Assembly (NCBI GenBank): GCA_051453625.1 | Contig: JBOZIK010000001.1 | Location: 70,701,323-70,765,322 of the forward strand | Direction of reading: 5' to 3' | DNA length: 64,000 nt | Source: Welwitschia mirabilis | Taxonomy: Eukaryota; Gnetophyta; Gnetopsida; Welwitschiales | In this document: in pieces, positions 21,861 through 33,427 of the stretch | How the letters are laid out: each line of letters opens with the position of its first letter | How positions within the stretch are numbered: position 1 is the first letter of the stretch | Notes under the pieces: model-generated | What the model saw: the letters and a program-made list of their open reading frames with translations, nothing else | Databases searched by the model: none | What the model was told of the DNA's origin: nothing | Translations under genes and position numbers: made by a program

Positions 21861-22620
21861 ACTAACATTTTTTGGAATCCATTCTAATCCCTTCTTTTGA
21901 AATATGATGATCTAAAATAATTCCACTCTTAACCTAAAATAGAATTTCCTTCCAAATCAAATGTAGACCACTAGAAATGCATCTATCAAGGACTTTCTAC
22001 AATCTTTCTAAGATTTGTTTAAAATTTTTGAGATTAATAGAGAAGTCATCCATAAAATTTCTATTAAATCCTATAACATATTAGAAAAAATACCCATCAC
22101 AGCATATTGAAAAGGATCAAGACATTGCAAAGTCTAAAAGGCATGCATCAAAAAGCAAAAGTACCAAAAGATAATATGAAAGTAGTTTTAGTATGATTCT
22201 CATTAATAATAAAAATCTAATTATAGCCACTATATCCATCAAGAAAACAATAAAAATTGTATCATTGTATTCTATCAAGTATCTGATCAAGAAAAGATAA
22301 ATTACGATGGTCTTTTTCAGTTACTTTGTTTAATTTTCTAAAATCAATGCACATCATCCATTTTCTATCTTTTTTAGCTACTACCATTAAAGGGATAACC
22401 CATTTACTATGAGCTATAGCATAAATTATTTTAGCATCCATTAATTTAATAATTTCATCATTAATAACTTGATTAAGAATTGGATTAAGTCTATGTTAGG
22501 GTTTCCTAATAGGTTTTGCATTATGCTCAAGGTATATTTTATGTTGAATAATTATGATAAGAATGGATGTTAAATCTTTATGGAATCAAAAAAACACATT
22601 TACCTTAGATTACAAAATTA
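21861..22620 (-). pseudogene. Reverse transcriptase relic of element B
   Basis: Long readable stretches on the minus strand: PILNQVINDEIIKLMDAKII and KWVIPLMVVAKKDRKWMMCI followed by DFRKLNKVTEKDH (about 22480-22310), FLDQILDRIQ, then YNFYCFLDGYSGYNQIFI (usual FYCFLDGYSGYNQI). The catalytic motif reads FMDDFSIN (22056-22045 encode FMDD), so the catalytic Asp pair is intact although the surrounding frame is shifted relative to the preceding block. The match is to the Athila/Tat group. Stops interrupt the domain several times. Confidence 0.88.
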
Positions 22621-22941
22621 AGATTAAGCTCGATTCTTATTAAGGAGATAGATTTCCATTAATTGTTAAACATTTTCTTAGATCATTACACAAAAAGATA
22701 TATTTTAGTTCACTGGCTAAAGGTTTTAGATTCATATTTAAATTTTAATATTTATTTTTATTAAATTTTCATGAAAATTCACTGTCATCTTAGACTATTA
22801 TCAAGATATTAGTAGTGGATGACCACCCTTAAAATAAGAAATTTCTGTTTTTCTTAGATTTTAGACTTCTACACAGTTAACAGATTCATTCTTTCTACTC
22901 TCTAGATCAAAATAATCAATTTCTAAATGGTCAAAATCAAG

Positions 22942-23442
22942 TTAATTTTTATCAAAAGCTTTTGAGTTGCCTAATTCAATTTGATCATCAAACAAAGTTG
23001 GCTCATGAAGCATTAACCATCTTTCTTCAAGTGGATAATGTTGTAAAAATAAACTTGATTCAATCTCTTCTTTCACACTTAAATCATCACCTAAATTATT
23101 TTCAAGCGCATCAAACACTCTTATTTTAAACTTATTCTTTCCTAAATAAAACTCCATCATTTCTATTCTAATATTTATAATACAATATGATTTTACACAA
23201 AAAGCCCTACCTAGAAGTAATGGATAATCACTATTATATTTAACTTCTATTGCAACCATATTAATAGGATAGAATGATTCTTCAATTTCAATGATAAAAT
23301 CCTTAACCATACCTAAAGATTTCTTAACTAATGTATTTGCTAATTCTAAGACAATCCTTATAGGTTTTATTCTACTTTCTAACCCAATCCATTGGCAAAT
23401 GTATAAAGGCATAATATTGATACTAGCTCCAATATCAATCAA
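22942..23442 (-). pseudogene. Aspartic protease domain of element B (open 166 codons)
   Basis: The open piece begins MIDIGASINIMPLYICQWIG, the retropepsin active-site motif (usual DLGASINLMP; here D-I-G-A keeps the catalytic Asp and Gly). It continues with IRIVLELANTLVKKSLGMVKD, then YPLLLGRAFC, corresponding to the usual LILGRPFLAT flap/core block. It ends with a charged linker towards RT. In Athila-like elements this domain lies between gag and RT and cleaves the polyprotein. The initiation codon is only the first Met in the frame; homology suggests the domain starts slightly upstream. It is one of the longest intact pieces in the window. Confidence 0.85.
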
Positions 23443-23839
23443 GGCTTTCTTTATTCTTCTATTTGCTTCTAAAGTGACACTAATAGTTTCTACCTATGGA
23501 TCTTTAAACTTTAGAAATTTCTATAAAACTAAGTTATTATTAGATTGAGCTAGGAATACTTTACTAAGGATGGTTTATTTTTTTTTCTCCTAATTAGATC
23601 TTTCCATAACTTAGAATACTTATGGTTCTCTTGAAAAAGTTTTGAAAATCATAAATTTATACTCACATTTTGCATTAACTTTAAGATGTTCATCAAAAGT
23701 AGGATTTTTATTTAGTCTATTAAGCCAAGAGGTGGTAAGTTTCTTATAAGAAGAATTTTTATTTTTATTGCTTAAAGGAGAAGACAAAGAACGGTTTTCT
23801 AAAATATCTATATTATTTTTTTCCTTATTACTTTTATTC

Positions 23840-25217
23840 CTTTAAGATGTTTAAGCCTCATGAGTAGAAGGTATTATTTCATTTCCACTTCTTGTCATAA
23901 CTTTACAATGTTTATTAACTTCATTTGGATTTAGTAAATGTTGTGTGATAAGTGATCCTTATGGTTTATGGTTGGCAAGCATGATTTGTTATGAAATATT
24001 CACAAGATTTTTTATATTTTTCTTTCTTGGATTTTTCTCAACTCATTCATGAAATTTCTAAGTGGGTCACCTTGATTTTGTGATTTAAATGAGCTTGCTT
24101 AATGATTAGAGTTGTTTGATTGGAAATTTGCATTCTTAGATCTTTTTTTACATGGTTTAGATATTAGGATGATTTGTTTAAAAATTTTTAAAATTGGGTT
24201 ATCCATTCATCCTAGTTGAAAATTGTTTTTATTTTGGACTTAACTTTGATTTTGATTTTACTTAAAGTTTGAAGACCTTTGATTAAAAGCACACACTTCT
24301 TTATAAATTCTTTCTCTATATGTCGGTAATAAAGATACTTTGTTGCTATGTGATAGTTGTCTTAGCATAAATCAAAGGTGAGAGCTGCAACCACTTTTTT
24401 TTCTACTATTATATTTGCATCTAAAATCATCTAAGTGTATTTTTCTAAAGTTGAGGTAAAATCGTTAATAACATTAGTTGGATTCTTTCAATCTTCACTT
24501 CCTCCTTATCTTGCTCAACCTCCTTAAGATCTTTAATGATTTGATCTATTATTTGATTTTCTCTAGGTGAGGGTTTAAGCTAAGTTCAACTCACTTTTAC
24601 TAAGTCTTACAACACTCTCCAAGCATTTTCTAATGTAAGGTTTAGCAAATTTCCTCCACATAAAAAGTCAACAAGTTATTTAGTTTGACTATTGAATCCA
24701 CTATAAAAGTGGTTTCCCAATTCTTCTTGAGAAAAGCATCTACAAGATTTGAATGTAAAGCAACAAAAAAATTTCTCATAGGCAGAAGAATACTTTTCAT
24801 TCGGTTGTTATTGAAAGTTAGTTACGTCTTTATTACATTTTCTAATGGTATTTTCACTCATGAATCTCTTAATGAAAGCTTCTTTAACTTGACTTTATAT
24901 TTTTAGACTCTTATGTGAAATCATTCTTAACTAAAGTCTAGCTTAACATTTTAAAGTAATGGAGAAAATTATCATGTAAGTTCTATCACTTATTCTTTTT
25001 TAGCATTTTTGGAAGTAAGTTCTAATTGTTCGATGTTGGCAATGTGTTGTATAGGATTTTCATCATGTTCAATACTAAAAATGAAATAAGTGTTTAAATT
25101 CCTAAGTTCTAAATTATCACTAAGAGGTAAATAAAAAGGGTTTTGTATTTCACATTTTTCATTAACAATAAGTTCTCTAAAGATGACATTAACATTAGGG
25201 TTTATAGGCATAGTCAA
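23840..25217 (-). pseudogene. Gag relic of element B
   Basis: It starts at about 25217 with MTMPINPNVNVIFRELIVNE (open to 24990), followed by decayed capsid sequence. A late capsid block reads ELGNHFYSGFNSQTK..LVDFLCGGNLLNLTLENAWRVL (about 24730-24600). This matches the retrotransposon gag pattern QLV.YFYNGLT...R..ID...GG.....T...A. The C-terminal part has DPLRNFMNELRKIQERK, a probable coiled coil that resembles the DEMKNR-type segment of the A and C ORFs. The first residues (N-NV-V...ELI) also resemble the first residues of the C ORF, so the non-autonomous ORF seems to begin as a gag. Confidence 0.75.
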
Positions 25218-25968
25218 ATGGGTTCCAATAACAAGGGCGGGTAGGTGAAGTAACCTACTTTTATTCTTGTGACAGAATAGACATATTTAAAAATTAATTT
25301 TCTTATAAACTATCATCAAAATAATCTTATAAAAATTTTCCTTTCACAAAATCAAATTTTAAACTAATAAATGTTGAAATTTGTAGAATTTTTGAAATTT
25401 GTGTACCTTGGGTATACATACCTAATTTAGATTTAAAGTCAATCAAACCTTCTTAGATGTTTTCCTCTATGAATAACTATTCTCTCTAATATTTTTCTTC
25501 CTCATTAGATTTTACCATATCCCAACATGCTCAGTTTTGATGTTCAGTGCATCATCCCTATTCTTATCCAGATGATATATTTGGATGATGGAAAATACAA
25601 AAAAAAATAAAAACTAAAAAATATAAAAAATAGAAGCATGAAATAATAGACACAGAAAACTCAAAACATTGATTGTCATTCTCCTAATTCATCTAGATGA
25701 CATAGGGAATGAGAGGAAAACTATAATTTTTAAGAAAGCAAAAAAAATAGAAGAAAAAAATCAAGGTACATAAGCCATCACCTCTGCACATCATCTATAC
25801 GATGAAGCAAATGATAAAGCATTTATTTTGAAACATAAAAAACAAAAACTGTGAAAATAAAAACTCATGCTACTGCAACTAAGAATACAATATTTTTGTA
25901 GGCAAATATCTAAACTGATATCCTAATATTCACTTGATCAATGATGATTCTTAAACTCTAAGCATCCT
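25218..25968 (-). other. 5' leader of element B with three palindromic units
   Basis: Non-coding. Palindromic units centred on TCATCTAGATGA-like cores lie at about 25548-25592, 25675-25712 and 25785-25822, spaced 110-125 bases, as in A and C. GGTATACATACC (25411-25422) lies about 190 bases before the gag start. C has GGTACGCATACC at the matching place (62693-62704). Confidence 0.6.
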
Positions 25969-25988
25969 TCCCTGGCAATGACACCAAA
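25969..25988 (-). other. Primer binding site, tRNA-Asp type (element B)
   Basis: Minus strand TTTGGTGTCATTGCCAGGGA directly after the LTR end CACCACAACA. Against TTTGGCGCCGTTGCCGGGGA it differs at three positions, all C to T or G to A changes at CpG sites. Confidence 0.85.
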
Positions 25989-27096
25989 TGTTGTGGTGCA
26001 TATTTATGGAAATATTATGCTCTGAAGAAGATCCTACAATTTACAAATAAATATATATTTTTCATAATATAATGTGCTAATATACATAGGAGTGGATTAG
26101 AATGTCATAATCCATCAAAGGCCTATGCTAGATAAAAGAGAATATATTTCAAAAAGAAACATTTACATATCTTAATAATAAAAGTAGAATGCAATGTAGA
26201 AAATCATAATGCAAGAAAACTTATATGAAGTTAATCTAGAAAAGAAAAATATAAGTCACCTAAATTAAAAATGCTCAATCTTGATAAAGGTTTTTCTCAT
26301 AACTTACATCACTTAAGAACCTAATCACAAAATCAGAAGCAACATAAATCATGAGGAATAAGTAACACAATAAGAATAGGAAAAAAAATAAGAGTGCTTT
26401 GATTAGTTTCAAACCAACATCTATGTTATAAAGTAACCACACCTCAATGGAGGAAGCACAACCGAAAATTAAAAAAGATGTTTCTCTATAACTACAATGG
26501 ATGAATCTTGAGTTTCTTGATCTCCTATCATAAGAAATTTTGATGTAATAAAAACAAGTAGAAGTTAAAGGTAGAACTAGTAATTATTAACAAACATACT
26601 CATAAACAAATGAATAAGAAAAAAAGGTATGGACATAACCCTTAAAAACCATGTAATAAATACAAAGACAAATAGAAAAAATTAGGTAAAATTTAGTAGA
26701 GTATTATAATAGATTTGTCTTACTAGTCATCTGAATAATAGAGGGGATGATGCCACCTCATAAAAATTTCATGATATCTACCAAATTAATTCTAGTAAGC
26801 ATTCTTTCTGGCTTAATTATTTTGTTATTTCTATAGTCATTTGGATAATGAGGTGAATGATAAGCTTTTTATAATTTTCATGTAATGCATCAGTCTCAAT
26901 ATTTATAAGAAGTTTTCTTCAAAATAGGAATTATTGTAAACTACTTTAAATACTATAAAATGTCATGAAGATTACATGTTTTTGTATCTTTCATCTCAGA
27001 TCTCCATTATTATAGAAATCTAGCATAAACCTATTTAATATTTTTCAAAACTACTCAAAATACCCTACTAAACAGATACAAGTTGGTAATGTAATA
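25989..27096 (-). repeat. 5' LTR of element B (about 1108 bp)
   Basis: Shares ordered blocks with the C LTRs (for example GCTAATATACATAGG.. with ACTAATATAGATAAG.. at 55110, and CTCCTATCAT.. at 26522 with CTCCTATCAT.. at 55712). In reverse orientation it shares blocks with the A LTRs (GGGTATTTTG start, TTGGTG-adjacent end). Two palindromic motif copies lie at about 26715-26755 and 26835-26868. The outer boundary is placed by alignment with A, not by a visible target duplication. Confidence 0.7.
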
Positions 27097-27183
27097 ATGA
27101 CATCCATAAATTATTAGGTCCACATGATAAGTAAAGAACTTGTTTTTACTATAAATAAATCTTAATGAATTTCAATCAGTTCT

Positions 27184-28394
27184 TGTTAAATCAAAATTTG
27201 AAATCATTAAATTATAAATTTTTCAACTTGAAGTAAAACTAAAATTCTCTGGTGTAGTAAAATATGTTGTATTTCTTACAAAAAATATTAATCCTTATAG
27301 ATCAAAAGCAATAAACATTTCTCACTAGCTATGTTTAAACCTCATAAGTTATGGACCCTTGAAGGGCTTAACCAGATTCCTAAGGAATTGACTAGACCCA
27401 TACCAAATAGTATAAAAACTAGTTGATTGAGAAGTTGACCAGATTCCTAAGGGATCGATTAGATCTATATAAAAACTTATCACATATTTTCATTGAGGGA
27501 TTGACTAAATATTTGAGGGGTCAATTAGACTTAGGCTAGAAAAGTTTTAGGTATTTCTCATGGAAAATTAATTAGAATAAAATGTAATTAACTAGACCTA
27601 GACATATGCAATTGACCAGATTTCTAATGGGACCTATTAGACTTGGATACATGAAGAACTTAAATCGACTAGAAGAAGATGAAGTCAATCAACTTTAGTA
27701 AAGGTACTTGGTGGAGTTGACAAAACATTTTAATGGATTGATTAATCATATGGAAACAAATTTCTTAGTCTATTATCTAGTTATTGGCTTCCTATTTTTA
27801 ACCATTAAAATATCAGATTTACTTGTAAAACCTTAAAATCTTTCTCTTATATAAATCTTAGCTATTAAAATCATGAGGTATCTTTTTTAGCTAACCAAAA
27901 ATTGAAAAACAATCTTTTTTATCAGCTATTAATTAATCATTTTGCACTATATATAGTTGTATTTGTGTTGACATTTTCAAATAGTGTAGTACAATCTTGC
28001 TGTATTTCAAATCTAGTAAAGCCTATGCATCATGTAATACTATTAATATTAAAAAGAAGTTTCTCTAAACATTGAGACTAAGCCTTTAAATGCCTAATTA
28101 TAAAAGATTATACATAAACCTGAGGTATCTAAAAGGTAAGTAATAAGGATTCAAATTGGCCTTAGATAGAAGTTAATCACAGAGAGTGGAATAGGGGATT
28201 TTTTGAACTACTATAAATTGTGTATCTGACAATTTCCATCAGTATTTTCTAGTTTTGATTATTTTTATTTTTAGATCATTTTGTTATTTCATATGAACAA
28301 ATATTTTTCTAGTAATCAATTCTTTGTGAAGATAGTTTTTTAATTTATTTTTAAAATATTATTCATCCGTTCTCTAAGATTCTAGATCCATCGT
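27184..28394 (+). repeat. 5' LTR of element E (about 1211 bp)
   Basis: Starts TGTTAAATC and ends just before the primer binding site. It matches 34902-35445 (ACAAAAAATATTAATCCTTA against GCAAAAAATATTAATCCTTA) and the inverted LTR at 35510-36548. Its first half contains many degenerate copies of a GACTAGATTCCTAAGGGG / TTGACTAG type word. Confidence 0.85.
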
Positions 28395-28410
28395 TTGCTA
28401 TCAAAGCAAG
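28395..28410 (+). other. Primer binding site, tRNA-iMet type (element E)
   Basis: TTGCTATCAAAGCAAG, degenerate for the usual TGGTATCAGAGC, next to the LTR end. Confidence 0.7.
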
Positions 28411-28479
28411 ATTGAGTCATTCATAGATTCTAGAAAATATTAACTCTTGAATTCTAGAAAGAATAATCCTACTAATGGC

Positions 28480-29533
28480 CTTTCCACTGGAAGGTCACCC
28501 ATGTTCGATGGGAATAACTATGCTTACTAGAAGGTCCAAATAAGACTCTTACTTAGATCTTTAGATGTAGGCATGGAGGAGATTATCTACAATGGATATG
28601 TTATGCCCATGCTATCTAAAACTAATAGTAATAAAACTACCATAGCTATTGAGAAATCTCAAGACCAATGAACCCCTACTAACAAAGTTAAAGAAACCTT
28701 AAATAACCATGATCTTAATGCTATTTTTTGTGTAGTTTGTATAGATGAAGCCAATAAGATTATGAGCCGCAAACATGCTAGGAAAACGTGGGATATACTT
28801 GAAATGACATGTAAAAAAAACATTCACTATAAAACAGGTAAAGATAAATATGCTTATCTCTAAGTTTGAAGATATTCATATGGAAGAAGAAAAGACTCTA
28901 CAAGAGTTCTTTATAAGACTGACAAACATAGTAAACTCTATGACAAGTATAGGCAATAAAATGGATGAAGGAAAAGTAGTATGAAAAGTTCTAAGATATC
29001 TTTCAAAATTCTTTAGCCTAAAGGTTACAGCCATTAAGAAAAGTAAGAACATCAATCAAATGATACTAGAGGAACTAAAAGGTAATCTTCAAACTTATGA
29101 GTTAAAGTTTTCTAAAAATACAAAGAAACATCTGGCATTAAAAAGTATGTATCAAGAGTTTAAATTTGAAAAATCAAATGAAGAAGAGGATTTAAAAATT
29201 TATTTCATAAAAGAAAGAGATATGATGAACCAAGTAACAAACCAAAGAAAAAAGATATCTAGTGTTATGCATATAAGGGATATGAACATGCTGCAAAAAA
29301 TATGTCCAAATAATAGAAGAGATCTAAGGAAGTATAAGACATCATCTTTCATTACCACCGAGAATAATGTAGATGAAGAAGAAGATAGTAGCTTAAGCAA
29401 AGAGTCAGACAGATATAGAAGACTTTCATTCATGGTAATAGTTCCTTTATTAAAGAACATGCTTTTCTTAACTAAACCTAATGATCTAGACATTATTGAA
29501 GAAGGTCAAAATAAGATAGAAGATACTTGCTAA
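28480..29533 (+). pseudogene. Gag relic of element E
   Basis: The N-terminal part has MFDGNNYAY..KV (usual FDG.NY..WK), then SLDVGMEEIIYNGY and ARKTWDIL. A UBN2-type region follows (about 28840-29105) with MLISKFEDIHMEEEKTLQEF, LTNIVNSMTSIG, KVLRYLSKFF and LEELKGNLQTYE. One in-frame TGA interrupts it where Arg is usual. The open piece 29060-29533 contains the end of this domain. A zinc knuckle CYAYKGYEHAAKNM (29263-29304, different frame) keeps one Cys and the His but has lost two Cys. Gag packages the element RNA. Confidence 0.85.
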
Positions 29534-30039
29534 GAACTCTATTTAGAATGTGAAAATTTAGCAAAGTAAATCAGCGAGTTAAACAAGATTGTGAAAACTA
29601 TAAACAAGGAAAAATAAGAATTAGAAATAAAGTACAAGATGATTTAAGCAGAAACACCAAGCTAATACAAAAGGTAAAAAGCTTGTTTCATTTTGTCAAT
29701 AAACTTTCAAATAGTTCAACTAAATCAGAATAGATGCTTAGGATACGAAGACTAGTTCATGAAAATAAGGATATTGGCTTCATCTCTCCAAAACCACATA
29801 ATGAGTTAAATAAACATAGCAAAATAACTCTCTGTCAAAATTACTTATCATTTTTGTGAAAAGATAAGTAATTCAAAATTATTTTGTATTGTTAAAAAGA
29901 TAATTCTCTTTTCAAATTTTATTAATATTTTTTCATTTAAATTTACCCCAAGCAGAGGTGTACCATAATAGTTCAAATGAACTGAGTGGGTAAGGACTAA
30001 CAATTTAAAAATATTATTCATTCAAATAGTTTTTAAAGT

Positions 30040-30140
30040 ATTAAATGAAACTTGCTTATACATGGATAATAATTATTCTTGATAGATGACAAATGATAAA
30101 TCAAGATTCCAACATTTAGATGACTTTAATGGGATGAGAA
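30040..30140 (+). pseudogene. Aspartic protease relic of element E
   Basis: ...ILD followed, after a small deletion, by MTNDKSRFQHLD (about 30087-30122). The usual copia protease motif is W.LDSGCSRHMTGDKS.F..L, so the bases coding for the SGCSRH segment are missing and the active site is lost. Confidence 0.7.
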
Positions 30141-30429
30141 GTAATGTTTAACAATAATGTAAAAGCAAAACTTGAAGGCATTAGAAGCATCAATGAAGAT
30201 TACATGCCTAAAGTTAATGAAGTTTTATATATAAATGGTCTTAAAATACAATTAGTTAAGTATTAGTCAAATTTGTGATAAAGGTCAAAAAATTATTTTT
30301 AATTTTCAAAAGTATAAAATTAAACATGCTGAAACTAATGACATTATTCTTAAAGAAAATAGAATAGACAATGTTTATAGCATAGATCAATCTTTATGTA
30401 TCTATTTTTTCATATAAATGAAAATGGAT

Positions 30430-31070
30430 TGTGGTACTAATGGTTAGGACATGTAAAATATGACCATCTCAAAACCATCATTAAAAAAAATATCATAAAA
30501 GAAATTCTCAATATTAATATTGGTAAACATGAGTTGTGTAATGATTGTCAAAAAGGAAAATAAGTTAGGAATTCTCATAAAAGTAAAAAAGTTAGTATCC
30601 TCAATAATGCCACCTCAACTCATCATATAGACTTAGTGAATCCTACCAAACTAAAAGTATAAGAGAAAAATGATTTTTTTTGACTATGGTAGATGAATTC
30701 TCTAGATTTACGTATATTAGTTTCTTAGGAATAAAATCTAAAATGTTTAAAAGTTATGTCAAAATTTGTAATAAAATCAAAAATGATAAAGCATATACTA
30801 TCAAAAGAATTAGCAGTGATCATAGAGGAGAATTAAGAAATCATTTTTTTAAGAAATATTATATAGATAATAGTAACATTAGTTCTCATTCCTAAAGACT
30901 CTCTAAAATAATTGGATTACAAAAAAAAAAACTGAGTTCTTTCAGAGATGGGAAAAATAATGCTAAATGATAAAGAAGTTCCTAAAATGTTTTGGCTAAA
31001 GCAATAAGCACTGCATGCTACACTATCAATAAATTCTATCCAAGATTAGGTATAAATAAAATCATCTATA
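30430..31070 (+). pseudogene. GAG-pre-integrase and integrase relic of element E
   Basis: WLGHVKYDHLKTI and HELCNDCQKGK (about 30440-30563) form the HHCC zinc-binding region. The core follows in the open piece 30680-30895: VDEFSRFTYISFLGIKSK (first catalytic Asp, 30692-30694) and ISSDHRGELRNHFFKKY (second Asp; the usual DHGGEF has Gly changed to Arg). The DDE Glu is just downstream in a degraded frame. Stops replace Gln and Trp codons. The enzyme would insert the cDNA. Confidence 0.88.
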
Positions 31071-31539
31071 AACTATGGACAAGAATAAAACAAAATTTTT
31101 CATATTTTAAGATCTTTAGAAGTAAATGCTTTTCTTTTAAAAGATAGAGAATGTTTGAGCAAGTTTGAGTCCAAAGCTAATGAAGCAATATTTTTAGGAT
31201 ATTCAAATATACATAGAGCCTACTAGGTGTTTAACAAATAAATTACTAGAAGAAGAATCTATAAATTTTAAATAGATGATTTTAGCACTAGAATTGTTAT
31301 TTCGAGCAGTGAATAAAATATAAATTCATGTATCTCCATACTAAAAGAAGTAACAACTGAAAAGGAAGAAGGCCATTTTAAAAGATTACTTCTAAAAGGT
31401 TTAAATAGCTAAAAGATCATGCACTAGAGTCTATTATTGAAGATGTAAGCTCAAAATTTTGGACTATAAGCTCTCTCAAAAATTTATGTGCTCACATTTG
31501 TTATGTTTTTTAAATTAAATTCAAAAAGTTTGAAGAGGC

Positions 31540-32260
31540 CAAATCTCTTGAAGAATGGTTAATGGCTATGAAAGAAGAACTTCAATAATTCATAATAAAT
31601 GATGTTTGGAGACTTGTATAAAGACTGAATGACTAAAATATGATTGAAATAAAATGGATTTTTAAGAACAAGTATGATGAACACAATAATATGATTAAGA
31701 ATAAGGAAAGATTAGTAGCCAATGGATACAACTAAATTGAAGGAATAGATATAGGAGACACATTTTCTCCATTGGCTAGGCTAGGCATTACTAGAATGTT
31801 TCTCCTTTTTAGCACTTAAAAACATTAAATTTGTTTAGATGGATGTGAAAAGTACCTTTTTAAATGGAACTCATAATGAAGAAGTTTACATGAAATAAAC
31901 ATAAGGTTTCATAGATCCACACAAGCCAAACTATGCCTATAGACTCAAAAAGGCTTTGTATGATTAAAAATAGGCTCAAAGGGCTTAGTATGAAAAACTA
32001 GTAAAATTTATTAAAGAAAATGATTACACCTGTAAAGCTATGAATAAAAATCTATTTGCCAAAAATTTTAAAAAGAACTTTATCATTATTCAAATCTATG
32101 TTGATGACATAATTTTTGGAGTCTTAAAAGATAATCTCTTAAAAAATTTTATCAACATTATCATCACACAATTTGAAATGAGTATGCTTAGTGAAGTTTG
32201 CATGTTTTTAATTCTTTAAATTAAATAAGTAAAACAAATAAGACAAATAAAACATGGTAT
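31540..32260 (+). pseudogene. Reverse transcriptase relic of element E
   Basis: WLMAMKEELQ (about 31556), WIFKNKYDEHNNMIKNKERL (about 31652; usual KWVF..K.D..G.I...KARLVA.G), TFSPLARL (about 31764), EVYMK..GFIDPHKPNYAYR (usual YMKQP.GF), KKALYD. and QIYVDDIIFGVL (about 32091-32126) with the catalytic YVDD (32097-32108) intact. Frame shifts and TAA/TAG codons in place of CAA/CAG/TGG abolish function. This is the standard plant copia RT order. Confidence 0.9.
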
Positions 32261-32399
32261 TTTCATCTCTCAATCCAAATACTCAAGGAATTTGATTAAG
32301 TAATTTGGACTAGAAAATATAAAGTTAACTAATACACCTAGGTCAACTTCATGTAAGGTTAGTTTGGATCATCTCAAAAAATATGTAGACCAAAAACTA

Positions 32400-33000
32400 T
32401 ATAGAAGCATGATAGGAAGTCTTTTGTATTTAATTATAAGCAGACTTGACATAATGTTTAGTGTTGTTGTATGTGTAAGATATCAGACTTAACTAAAGGA
32501 ATCACACCTCTAAGCTATGAAAAGAATCATAACATATATAAAAGGCATAAGTAACTGTAGGCTATGATATTCTCTAAAAACTTCATTTGAGCTTTCAGGT
32601 TTTAGTAATGCAGACTGGGTTGGATATAAAGATGATAAAAAAACACTAGTGGAAATTGTTTTATTCTAAGATTATGCTCGATAGGATGAGTAAGTAAAAA
32701 GAAAAATTTCACCTCCTTTTCAATAGTAAAAGCACAATATATAGTAGCAAGTAGCTATTGTATCCATCTTCTATAGAAAGACTTTAGAGTTAATTTTGAA
32801 TAAATTCCAATCTTTTGTGATAATACTAGTGTAATAAATATCTTTAAAAAACCTATTCAACATTCTTAGATTAAAGATATTGAATTAAGATAGCATTTCC
32901 TTAAAGATCAAATAAAAAAAGGAAATATTTATATAAATGATATAAGCATAACAAATAACTAGCTAATATTTTCGAAAAAACCTTGGACTTTAATAATTTT
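32400..33000 (+). pseudogene. RNase H relic of element E
   Basis: MIGSLLYLIISR-like sequence (about 32410-32445), ADWVGYKDDKKTLVEIVLF (about 32612-32670; usual DADWAG..DDRKSTSG..F), PIFCDNTSVINIFKKPIQHS (about 32808-32867) and DIELR.HFLKDQIKKGNI (about 32877-32930; usual H.DIR.HF.RD.V..G.I). It ends where the copia pol normally ends. Confidence 0.88.
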
Positions 33001-33427
33001 TGTAGACTTGGTCATGAATTAGGGGTTTTCTCTTTATCCTCTAGCTAAAAGCAAGATAATTGACTAGATCTTTGATTCAGTCAACTAGATTTGAATGATT
33101 CGAGTCAATTAAATTTTATCTAGTTGTCCAGTCTTTCCCAAATTAGATCTAAACCCAATCAATTCAACCAAATTAAAGTCTTAGATAATTAGATTTATAA
33201 TTAATTTAACCTAAATCTTAATATGTTGACTAAATTATAATCTAGTTCACTAGATCTATAAAATTATAGTGTAGAAGAAAGGAAGTGGATCTAATTTTTA
33301 CCTCAAATTTGACTTGATTACTTCCCTTTATAAATTCATATGAAGTTCTACCTTCATTTCAACTTATATACCTATCTCTCCTAGATCTAGCTATCTTCTT
33401 CCATTTTATTTATCTTCAAAAACTACC

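Larger units (their letters stand above)
19490..27096 (-). mobile_element. Element B: Athila-like Ty3/gypsy retrotransposon, 3' LTR not found
   Basis: Reading leftward from 27096: 5' LTR, tRNA-Asp primer binding site, leader with three palindromic units, gag, aspartic protease, RT, RNase H, integrase, post-integrase UTR. The order (integrase after RNase H) defines Ty3/gypsy. The protease motif IDIGASINIMPL, the tRNA-Asp primer site, and an integrase that ends without a chromodomain point to the Athila/Tat group. Frames are broken by many stops, but long protein stretches remain readable. Two or three gaps interrupt it. The 3' LTR expected left of 19490 was not found, so that end is deleted or displaced. 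Confidence 0.85.

Noticed and set aside
29200-29493. 97-codon minus frame opposite the E gag
   Set aside because: Antisense shadow of the gag frame 29060-29533.
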